A DNA stretch of 5,365 nucleotides from Methanoregula sp. (lineage in GTDB: Archaea > Halobacteriota > Methanomicrobia > Methanomicrobiales > Methanospirillaceae): assembly GCA_028711405.1 (NCBI GenBank), contig JAQTSH010000126.1, forward strand, positions 1-5,365. The letters run 5' to 3'. Shown here in pieces: positions 1 through 5,365 of this stretch. Under the pieces are notes generated by a model, which saw only the letters and a program-made list of their open reading frames with translations, ran no database searches and had not been told where the DNA came from. Each line of letters opens with the position of its first letter. Position 1 is the stretch's first letter. A program made the position numbers and the translations under genes.

Positions 1-1635
1 GTGCAGTACGCCTGGCTTGCCATGTATCTCGGAAGCAAAGGTGAAGGGGGCACGATCGTACTCAAGGGGCTTCTTGTCTCCCGGCTGAAAAATCCCCACG
101 TGATCTCATTCATCTCTGTACTTACCATTGTCGGGGTCGCCCTCTTTATCGGGGATGGCGTGATCACCCCTGCCATCAGCATCCTGTCAGCAGTCGAAGG
201 CATCCGGCTGATACCGGGATTAGGTGAAATCTGGGGCGGGTGGATCCTTTTCACCGGCATCTGCATCGCATTCGCTCTCTTTGTCTTCCAGAAAAAGGGG
301 ACTGAACGCGTCGCATGGGCATTTGGTCCGATCATGCTGGTCTGGTTTCTCGCGCTTGCTGTTACGGGCATCATCTCGATTGCTTCCGCGCCGCAGGTAC
401 TGCTTGCGTTAAATCCGGCATATGCAGCCGGCTTTCTCGCGGAAAACGGGATTGGGTCCTTCTTCGTCCTTTCCGCTGTTCTCCTCTGCGTGACCGGGGG
501 GGAAGCCCTCTATGCGGACATGGGACACCTCGGCAAAGAGCCGATAGTGAAAGGATGGTACTGTATATTTCCGGCACTTGTCCTCAGCTATCTCGGGCAG
601 GGCGCCTATGTGCTCAATCACCCGGATGCACATACCGTTCTTTTTAGCATGGTGCAGGGACAAGCGGCGCTGCTCTTTGTCCCATTCCTCCTTTTAAGTA
701 TCTGTGCAACCGTGATTGCGTCCCAGGCGATGATCTCGGGCATGTTCTCGATCATGTACCAGGGCATGATGACCCGGATCATTCCCAAGATGAAGATCGA
801 GTTTACATCGCCGGACCTGCGGTCCCAGATCTATATCGATGCCGTCAACTGGATGCTGCTTGCAGCAGTGATTGTGGTGATGCTGGAATTCAAAACATCA
901 GAAAACCTCGCATCCGCGTACGGTCTCGCTGTTGCCGGCACGATGACGATCTCGGCAATCATGATGACCATGATCTTTACGCTACGGCGGGATCTCTGGA
1001 AAGCCGTCATTTCCGGGATTTTGATCGTTGTGGATGTAATCTTCCTGCTCTCCGCATTTACAAAAATACCCCATGGTGCGTACTGGTCGTTTATTATTGC
1101 GGCAGTTCCATTAATTATTATCGTCGCCTTCATCCGGGGTCAGGATCAGCTCCATCGCATGCTCAAACCGGAACGTTTAGAGGAGTTCCTTACTGATTAC
1201 CAAAAGAAGTATGCAGATCTTCCCAAGGTTCACGGAACGGCACTCTTTTTTACTTCAGATAAGAACCACATATCTCCCTATATCGCACAGGTGATGTTTA
1301 AAAACGAGATCCTGTATGAAGAGAATATCCTGGTTTCCATCAGGATCACCGATCATCCGTTTGGCATCAGTACTCAGCATGATCGCGACCTTGCCCCGGG
1401 TCTCCATGCGTTCCTGATTTCAGCTGGTTACATGGAGATTGTTGATATCATCGGGCTCTTACGGGCAGACGGTATTGAGGAAAAGACCATCTTTTATGGG
1501 ATGGAGAGTATTGTCAGTGACAAGTTCTTCTGGAAACTGTACGGACTTTTAAAGAAAGTAACCCCGGCGTTTGTACAATTCTACGAGCTGCCTTCGGAGA
1601 AGATCCATGGGGTCATCACACGGGTCGTCATGTGA
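1..1635 (+). CDS. kup: Kup-family potassium uptake transporter, 5' end cut by window
   Basis: Integral membrane K+ importer of the KUP/HAK/KT family, normally driven by proton symport. 544 residues are visible. The frame is open from base 1, and the first codon (GTG) is an internal valine, because the conserved GEGG motif already lies at visible residues 14-17; in E. coli Kup (about 622 residues) it sits near residue 78, so about 60 N-terminal residues are missing. The family signature GDGVITPAISILSAVEG is at 51-67. About ten hydrophobic segments follow up to about residue 380 (ending PLIIIVAFIRGQDQ). A soluble C-terminal domain starts with KVHGTALFFT, the counterpart of the VPGTAVF stretch in bacterial Kup, and ends in TRVVM. 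It converges on the - strand genes and is followed by a hairpin plus T-run. Kup supplies K+ as the first response to high osmolarity, which suits the ablB and mscS neighbours. The family call is firm; specificity for K+ over Cs+ or Rb+ is not visible. Confidence 0.96.
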   Translation: MQYAWLAMYLGSKGEGGTIVLKGLLVSRLKNPHVISFISVLTIVGVALFIGDGVITPAISILSAVEGIRLIPGLGEIWGGWILFTGICIAFALFVFQKKGTERVAWAFGPIMLVWFLALAVTGIISIASAPQVLLALNPAYAAGFLAENGIGSFFVLSAVLLCVTGGEALYADMGHLGKEPIVKGWYCIFPALVLSYLGQGAYVLNHPDAHTVLFSMVQGQAALLFVPFLLLSICATVIASQAMISGMFSIMYQGMMTRIIPKMKIEFTSPDLRSQIYIDAVNWMLLAAVIVVMLEFKTSENLASAYGLAVAGTMTISAIMMTMIFTLRRDLWKAVISGILIVVDVIFLLSAFTKIPHGAYWSFIIAAVPLIIIVAFIRGQDQLHRMLKPERLEEFLTDYQKKYADLPKVHGTALFFTSDKNHISPYIAQVMFKNEILYEENILVSIRITDHPFGISTQHDRDLAPGLHAFLISAGYMEIVDIIGLLRADGIEEKTIFYGMESIVSDKFFWKLYGLLKKVTPAFVQFYELPSEKIHGVITRVVM

Positions 1636-1673
1636 GGCGGCATTATACTACCGGAAATACGTTATCTTCTCTC

Positions 1674-1865
1674 TCATACAGTAACTTCATGAACGATAGA
1701 ACGTTCATCTTTTTTATCGTCGGATTTATGTTTGTTTTCCTGCTCTCCAGCCGGAAGTTTGCGCTTGTTGTACTCGATGAATACTGCCTCGCCATGCATT
1801 GTATGTTTCTTGCAATGATTCTCTGCATTACCGGCGGTTTGGCGCACCATACCGGCAGGGATCAC
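1674..1865 (-). CDS. Possible small gene, or frame-displaced C-terminal tail of the YkgJ-type gene
   Basis: A - strand frame is open from 1901 to its TGA at 1674-1676. Read from GTG 1865 it gives 63 residues. The product looks protein-like: a neutral start (VIPAGMVRQTAGNAENHC), a middle with EAVFIEYNKRKLPAG, and a strongly charged end rich in K, D and E (NKHKSDDKKDERS). Codons follow a purine-first pattern (gat, gtg, atc, gcc, ggt, aat, gca, gag). GAGGAG at 1881-1876 lies 10 nt before the GTG and could be a ribosome binding site. It overlaps the 3' end of the YkgJ-type gene by 38 nt in another frame. The alternative is that it is the true end of that protein: skipping one base near 1875 would run residue 238 into this frame and give about 304 residues in all. 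I recognise no family. It could also be chance, since this frame is antisense to hydrophobic codons on the + strand. Confidence 0.3.
   Translation of the reverse strand: MIPAGMVRQTAGNAENHCKKHTMHGEAVFIEYNKRKLPAGEQENKHKSDDKKDERSIVHEVTV
1689..1715 (+). terminator. Hairpin plus T-run terminator for kup
   Basis: A perfect 7-bp inverted repeat, ATGAACG (1689-1695) and CGTTCAT (1702-1708) around a 6-nt loop, is followed by C and six T (1710-1715). It begins 53 nt after the kup stop. T-runs are the main termination signal in archaea, and the hairpin may add to it. On the opposite strand the same repeat has no T-run after it, so it should act only on kup transcripts. The stem is short and only moderately GC-rich, hence moderate confidence. 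Confidence 0.55.
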
Positions 1866-2589
1866 ATCCGGAGGACTCCTCTTTTGTAATCCGGTGCTCT
1901 TTCAGTTCGCCGGCATGATACACCATGATTTTTATGCGTCCGCCATGCAAAAACCTCAGCATCTGATCATCATACATTTTCTGGTCATGCCTGAGTGTAT
2001 GCACGGTAAAATATTCGTGAATGGTTTCGAGAAAGGATATCTGATGGGTGAAAAAGGCGTTCTCATATTCCTTGACTTCCCGTGCGACAAGAATGCACTC
2101 TTCTTCAGGTAAATTCTTCTCATACCGCCCATGTTCATTCAATTGTGCGAACTGTAGCCACGTCACCTCTCCCGATTCATCGCAGTTCCGGCGGAGCATA
2201 TGCGGGTAGGTACGGCAGACAGAAAACCGTTGGTCATAGATCCGACACCTGCCATTCTCAAGAAACCAGCATGACCCCATTATATCATTTTTCATCCGGA
2301 GCGCATATCCCGATACATACATCGTGCCATTCTGATCACAGAATTCAGGATCCGGGGCAGGTTCAAATGCAGCGGGATCAATTTTTTTCACTTCGGCTAC
2401 ATCGTGATCCAAAAGAAAGATGTGCCCGTTGACCGTTCGGGAGCAGCATGTGCCGCAACAGTTGCACCGGAACCCGGTTGCCTTGATCTCACCCGCCAGG
2501 TGTTCCATGGGATATGCAAAGAGACGGTTACGCTCCTGCATCAACGCGATAATACGATAGGGGATCGGGACACCACACGAAGAGTCCAT
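1828..2589 (-). CDS. YkgJ-type cysteine-cluster (putative Zn/Fe-binding) protein
   Basis: A 253-residue soluble protein of the YkgJ/UPF0153 cysteine-cluster type, a family thought to bind zinc or an iron-sulfur centre; no reaction is established. The signature CNCCGTCC is at residues 42-49 within FRCNCCGTCC. It is followed by the usual strand and helix (HIFLLDHDVAEV, 56-67) and the second conserved block, CWFLENGRCRIYDQR with VCRTYP (107-129), which supplies Cys107, Cys115 and Cys125. Start ATG 2589 is chosen because it shares its A with the TGA of the upstream gene (TGATG) and has GGGGAGGG 7 nt upstream; Met17 is a weaker alternative. It is the last gene of the mscS operon, so its product may be made in step with the membrane protein before it. 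The last 15 residues (from Ser239, with CDPC at 242-245) look unlike the rest, and an adjacent frame continues in protein-like sequence, so the C-terminus is uncertain. Family call confident, function unknown. Confidence 0.85.
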   Translation of the reverse strand: MDSSCGVPIPYRIIALMQERNRLFAYPMEHLAGEIKATGFRCNCCGTCCSRTVNGHIFLLDHDVAEVKKIDPAAFEPAPDPEFCDQNGTMYVSGYALRMKNDIMGSCWFLENGRCRIYDQRFSVCRTYPHMLRRNCDESGEVTWLQFAQLNEHGRYEKNLPEEECILVAREVKEYENAFFTHQISFLETIHEYFTVHTLRHDQKMYDDQMLRFLHGGRIKIMVYHAGELKEHRITKEESSGCDPCRYGAPNRR

Positions 2590-3452
2590 CAGGCAGCCCT
2601 CCCCTTCACCGTATCTGAAATATTGTATACGACGTCAGTAATCGAGTATTCTGCACAGACATATTCCCCGTGAGGAAGGATCTGCTCCGATGCAATCTGC
2701 ATGGGGATACGGTACCCTGCCACATCAGCATATCCTGAGAACCGGTTTGCAAAAAGACCGGGCACCGGGCGGGCGATCTCCGGATACGTTTTCGGATATG
2801 TCCCGATACTCTCAATCCTCCCCTGCCCGTTAAAACGGGCAACCGCTTTGACCGACCGATCCACGTCCCGGATAATCGCTTTTGCCGTCAATTCATCAAC
2901 TGTTTCCCAGCCAATGAAACCGGAAGAGCGGTAAATCATGGGAAACAGGGGCGTGAATGCCAGGTACCGGAAGAGAGAAGAACTCCGTATCTCGTCACTG
3001 TTTGCAGTATCCAAAGGAAGGAGTGAAAACAGGGAAAACGTCATTCCCGCTTCGTGATGGACATAATAATCAAGAGCTTCGATCCCTATCCCGGGAGCGT
3101 AGGCGATCTTCGCATGCCAGACAAAACCCGGAGCAGCAAGGGAAAATAGCGCCTCACCGTTCATTTCCATCCACCTGCCGGTGTGCCCATACCGCATCCT
3201 GCCGGTATACCGGACATGTGCGCAGTCGACCGGCTTCGGGTTTTCTCCAAGTGCCCACGAAACATATCCTCTTACCGGTTCGGGATTGGACGCAATACTG
3301 GCAGTCGCAGGTAACGGGGTGTAAAAAATAATCAGGCGGAGGTAGCGGATCTGCTCACTGACCATAATCGCAAAAAGATTGCTTCCTACGAGGGTGATGA
3401 TGATAATGATTACAACCCATACGAGTATCCCGAAAATCAGTTCGGCGAGCAT
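2589..3452 (-). CDS. Membrane-anchored DUF6544/DUF6920-type protein of unknown function
   Basis: 287 residues from ATG 3452. One strong hydrophobic segment at residues 5-30 (LIFGILVWVVIIIIITLVGS and on) anchors the N-terminus; the rest looks like a soluble beta-rich domain. Features I associate with DUF6544/DUF6920 proteins appear in order: PEPVRGYVSWALG at 57-69, the GRW turn at 92-94, PGFVWHAKI from 108, a PGIGIEALDYY stretch at 120-130, LFRYLAFTPLFP at 160-171, then a GWETVD block and near the end FSGYADVAGYRIPMQI. No catalytic residues are recognisable and no function is known for the family. A start at 3479 would add nine residues (MDAECEGQL) but overlaps mscS by 28 nt; ATG 3452 shares one base with the mscS stop (TGATG) and has GAGGG 7 nt upstream, the same layout as the next junction. 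Lying between mscS and the YkgJ-type gene, it may act in the cell envelope during osmotic change; that is inference. Gene call very sure, family fairly sure. Confidence 0.85.
   Translation of the reverse strand: MLAELIFGILVWVVIIIIITLVGSNLFAIMVSEQIRYLRLIIFYTPLPATASIASNPEPVRGYVSWALGENPKPVDCAHVRYTGRMRYGHTGRWMEMNGEALFSLAAPGFVWHAKIAYAPGIGIEALDYYVHHEAGMTFSLFSLLPLDTANSDEIRSSSLFRYLAFTPLFPMIYRSSGFIGWETVDELTAKAIIRDVDRSVKAVARFNGQGRIESIGTYPKTYPEIARPVPGLFANRFSGYADVAGYRIPMQIASEQILPHGEYVCAEYSITDVVYNISDTVKGRAA
2597..2604 (-). promoter_or_regulatory. Ribosome binding site of the YkgJ-type gene
   Basis: The - strand reads GGGGAGGG, 7 nt before the ATG at 2589. It lies inside the last codons of the upstream gene and, with the TGATG overlap, fixes this start and points to translational coupling. 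Confidence 0.7.
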
Positions 3453-4495
3453 CAGCTGTCCCTCGCATTCCGCATCCACACATCAACCTGCCGGAACGGG
3501 ATCTCGATGCCCTCCCGCCTGAACCGTTCATCGATCCGGGAATTGATGTAATCCTGGACATCCCACGCATTGTCATAGTTGTTCGTCCAGAGAATAAGCT
3601 GCCCGTTCAGGCTCGATTCCCCGAACTCAAGAAAATACACGGACGGGGCAGGATCTGATAATACCCACGGAGTCTTATGTGCTGCTTCACGGGCAATTTC
3701 CAAAAGAATTTTTTTTAGCCGGGACATATCAGTCCCGTACGCAACTGAGAACGGGATCCTCACTTTCAGCGTAGTATCCGGCTGAGCATAATTGACGACA
3801 ATATCGGAGGTAATCTTGGAGTTCGGGATGGTCACGATCTGGTTATCGAGCGTTTTTAAACGGGTACTTCTCGGACCGATGCTGACAATATCACCGAAAT
3901 ACTCGTTAAACTTAATACGGTCGCCGATTTTAAACGGCTTGTCCATGGTAATAATCGCGCCGCCGAAAAAATTGCTTAAAATATCCTGTGCAGCAAGCGC
4001 AAGAGCAATTCCTGCAATCCCGGCGCCGGCAAGGAGCGGGGTAATATCAATATTGAAATTTGCCAGGATCAGGAGCAGAGCAACAAACCAGATCAGGTAC
4101 TTGCTGACAATTTCAAGCATAGGCATCAGCCGGTCATCGAAGTCTGTATCCGTTTTCGTTGCCATGACTGAACCATAGGTATGCAACAGGTTATACGAAA
4201 AGGACGAGACGATCCACGCCCCGATCAGGATAAAAAAAGCATTCACGTACTGGTCAACGGTAAATCCGGCAACCGATTCAGGTATGATCCCAAAATGGGT
4301 CAACGCAATATATATCGATCCGGCAAGGATCGTGATAACCAATGGTTTTCCGATTGCAACCAGCAGGATGTCATCAAGTTGAGACTCGGTTCCGGCTGCT
4401 TTTTTCTTCAGCCACTGGATAATGAGATGGGCAACCCCCGCACTTACTACGCCGAAGAGAATGGTGACGACAGCATAGAATATTCCGGATTCCAT
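3452..4495 (-). CDS. mscS: MscS-family small-conductance mechanosensitive channel
   Basis: 347 residues, an inner-membrane channel that opens under membrane tension and lets solutes out on hypo-osmotic shock. Predicted membrane segments are about 5-28, 50-71, 83-104 and 130-148, then the pore helix 152-183, so two more helices than the three of E. coli MscS (286 residues) and closer in size to the Methanocaldococcus MscMJ types. The pore helix carries the Gly/Ala-rich run LLAGAGIAGIALALAAQD and then LSNFFGG. Lining it up on the shared Gln puts Ile163 and Leu167 at the hydrophobic gate positions (Leu105 and Leu109 in E. coli). The beta domain follows: KPFKIGDRI at 186-194, GDIVSIGPRSTRLKT and VTIPNSKI, then the alpha/beta C-terminal domain ending in IEIPFRQVDVWMRN. 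ATG 4495 is the only sensible start: the frame has a stop nine codons upstream and no other start between. First of three coupled genes, 60 nt after ablB. I see no clear TATA box in that gap, so it may be co-transcribed with ablB. Confidence 0.95.
   Translation of the reverse strand: MESGIFYAVVTILFGVVSAGVAHLIIQWLKKKAAGTESQLDDILLVAIGKPLVITILAGSIYIALTHFGIIPESVAGFTVDQYVNAFFILIGAWIVSSFSYNLLHTYGSVMATKTDTDFDDRLMPMLEIVSKYLIWFVALLLILANFNIDITPLLAGAGIAGIALALAAQDILSNFFGGAIITMDKPFKIGDRIKFNEYFGDIVSIGPRSTRLKTLDNQIVTIPNSKITSDIVVNYAQPDTTLKVRIPFSVAYGTDMSRLKKILLEIAREAAHKTPWVLSDPAPSVYFLEFGESSLNGQLILWTNNYDNAWDVQDYINSRIDERFRREGIEIPFRQVDVWMRNARDS
3460..3464 (-). promoter_or_regulatory. Ribosome binding site that sets the DUF6544-type start at 3452
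   Basis: The - strand reads GAGGG, 7 nt before ATG 3452, inside the 3' end of mscS. Spacing and overlap match the next junction at 2589, which argues against the longer start at 3479. Confidence 0.65.
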
Positions 4496-4498
4496 TAC

Positions 4499-4505
4499 AT
4501 CACCC
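4499..4505 (-). promoter_or_regulatory. Ribosome binding site of mscS
   Basis: The - strand reads GGGTGAT, 3 nt before ATG 4495. GGTGAT matches the 3' half of the consensus AGGAGGTGAT, for which a short gap to the start codon is expected. Confidence 0.5.
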
Positions 4506-4555
4506 TGTTTGTCCTGATTTCAGCACTACGAATCCCGATCACCTCGTTCACCCGG

Positions 4556-5365
4556 CTACAATTTCTTAGACCAGACATTCATGCTCTCCAGTGATCCGCA
4601 GATATTGGTATTGTTGGGGAGCAATCCCCCGTACTGGTAACCGGCGCGGACAAAGGTCAGGTTGATCGGGTATGACGTTGCACGGGCGATCGTGTACGCC
4701 AGCAGGATCCCCTCTTTTTTCAATTCTGCCTCCATAGCATGGAGGAGGTTGCCGGCAAGTCCCTTTCCCTGGTACCGGGGATCGGTTGCAAAGTCTGTCA
4801 TCTCCACGTTTTGTGCATCAGCATTGGTCTCGCAGGATGCAACGGCGACGATCCGTTTCGACTGGTGGATACAGAAATAGCGTATGCCCTCTTTCATGGA
4901 TCGTGTGATAAAATCCGGATCAGATATGGGGAACGGGTAGGTCTCAAAGATTGAACAAAAGAGCGCCGCGATCTCTTGTGCATCGCCGGCATGCGCGTGC
5001 ATAACTGAAAATCCGGACGGAAGCCGGGGATTGTACCCCTTCTGTGCATACCCGAACGCCGCAGACAACACATTAGCAATTGCCACGGAATCCGTTACCT
5101 GTTTTCGTCCGGGGTCAAAGTATTTCGCCATAAAAATGGCAGTATCGGTTCCATGAAAGTAAAACGGGACGGTAGCCTCCGCACTATAACCGGCATCTGT
5201 AAAGACCGCTGATGATGATTCATGCACTTTTACAAATATTTTGGAATAGCCTTCTTTTTTTGCAAGGTCATCGAGCCGTCGTATGATATCCGGTATATCT
5301 TCATGGGACAACCTCATGACATAGATCCGGTTGTTGAAATGTCCATGCTGGACGACACTATTGCC
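4556..5365 (-). CDS. ablB: Beta-lysine N-acetyltransferase (AblB), N-terminus cut by window
   Basis: GNAT-fold enzyme that acetylates the side-chain amino group of beta-lysine with acetyl-CoA, giving the compatible solute N-epsilon-acetyl-beta-lysine; beta-lysine comes from lysine 2,3-aminomutase, AblA. 269 residues are visible. The first 16, including SVVQHGHFNNRIYV, lie right of ATG 5317 and resemble the (S/I)xxQHGxxNxRxY opening I associate with AblB, so the gene continues past 5365 and Met 5317 is internal. An N-terminal domain with EGYSKIFVKV and VPFYFHGTDTAIFMAKYF leads to the GNAT domain at about 117-260. Its acetyl-CoA loop RYQGKGLAGN is at 197-206 after MTDFATDP. The C-terminal LLPNNTNICGSLESMNVW matches the AblB-specific end and sets it apart from general acetyltransferases. 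Known AblB proteins are about 270-290 residues, so only a short N-terminal piece should be missing. ablA is expected just upstream, outside the window. It is followed on the same strand by mscS. Confidence 0.92.
   Translation of the reverse strand, partial: GNSVVQHGHFNNRIYVMRLSHEDIPDIIRRLDDLAKKEGYSKIFVKVHESSSAVFTDAGYSAEATVPFYFHGTDTAIFMAKYFDPGRKQVTDSVAIANVLSAAFGYAQKGYNPRLPSGFSVMHAHAGDAQEIAALFCSIFETYPFPISDPDFITRSMKEGIRYFCIHQSKRIVAVASCETNADAQNVEMTDFATDPRYQGKGLAGNLLHAMEAELKKEGILLAYTIARATSYPINLTFVRAGYQYGGLLPNNTNICGSLESMNVWSKKL

Noticed and set aside
315..663. Overlapping frames on both strands inside kup (up to 110 codons).
   Set aside because: They lie wholly within the conserved kup frame and show the Arg/Ser/Cys-rich composition of out-of-frame translation.
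1632..1889. An 85-residue + strand frame that begins with GTG overlapping the kup stop (GTGA) and has hydrophobic stretches, looking like a small membrane protein.
   Set aside because: Its hydrophobic codons are the antisense of the charged, better coding-like - strand frame; it has no ribosome binding site of note, contains the likely kup terminator near its start, and runs into the 3' end of the YkgJ-type gene.
3176..3213. Direct repeat CCTGCCGGT (twice, about 25 nt apart) with a nearby ACCGG motif.
   Set aside because: It falls inside the DUF6544-type gene and reflects two similar Thr-Gly-Arg codon sets; too short to suggest a repeat element.
2082..3331. Several + strand frames of 70-125 codons across the YkgJ-type and DUF6544-type genes.
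   Set aside because: They are antisense to real genes, have low-quality composition rich in R, S, H and P, and no convincing start sites.
4500..4526. A possible 8-codon leader frame (GTG 4526 to TGA 4500) before mscS, preceded by GAGGTGATC at 4545-4537, a strong Shine-Dalgarno match.
   Set aside because: The gap from the extended site to GTG is 10 nt, longer than expected for such a site, and the peptide shows no meaningful codon pattern. Chance is likely, though the strong site near the ablB stop is worth remembering.
3792..4594. Two + strand open frames of 128 and 137 codons across mscS.
   Set aside because: They are antisense to a well-supported channel gene and resemble no family known to me.

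Overview
The window reads as chromosomal DNA of a methanogenic archaeon, most likely of the Methanomicrobiales (Methanoregula-like). The main reason is a clear AblB-type beta-lysine N-acetyltransferase, an enzyme best known from methanogens. Strong Shine-Dalgarno sites and tightly overlapping genes fit that group, but the genus is inference. I see no mobile element, CRISPR array, tRNA or rRNA, and base use looks even throughout.

Layout. On the + strand, positions 1-1635 hold the 3' part of a Kup potassium transporter gene whose start lies left of the window. A convergent gap (1636-1827) holds a likely kup terminator and, on the - strand, an open frame that may be a small gene or the frame-displaced tail of the neighbour. 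The rest is on the - strand, read right to left: ablB (5' end beyond the right edge), a 60-nt gap, an MscS-family mechanosensitive channel, a membrane-anchored DUF6544/DUF6920-type protein, and a YkgJ-type cysteine-cluster protein. The last three are joined by two identical TGATG stop/start overlaps, each preceded 7 nt upstream by a purine-rich ribosome binding site, so they look translationally coupled. No non-coding stretch exceeds 300 bases.

How the genes fit together. Three of the five main genes have known roles in osmotic balance: Kup brings in K+, AblB completes synthesis of the compatible solute N-epsilon-acetyl-beta-lysine, and MscS releases solutes on hypo-osmotic shock. The DUF6544-type and YkgJ-type proteins have no assigned role; their coupling to mscS makes them candidates for an accessory part of the osmotic response. 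That link is inferred from gene order only.

Three start or frame points need care: the first base of the window is inside kup, the ablB frame stays open through the right edge so ATG 5317 is probably internal, and the DUF6544-type gene most likely starts at 3452 rather than 3479.
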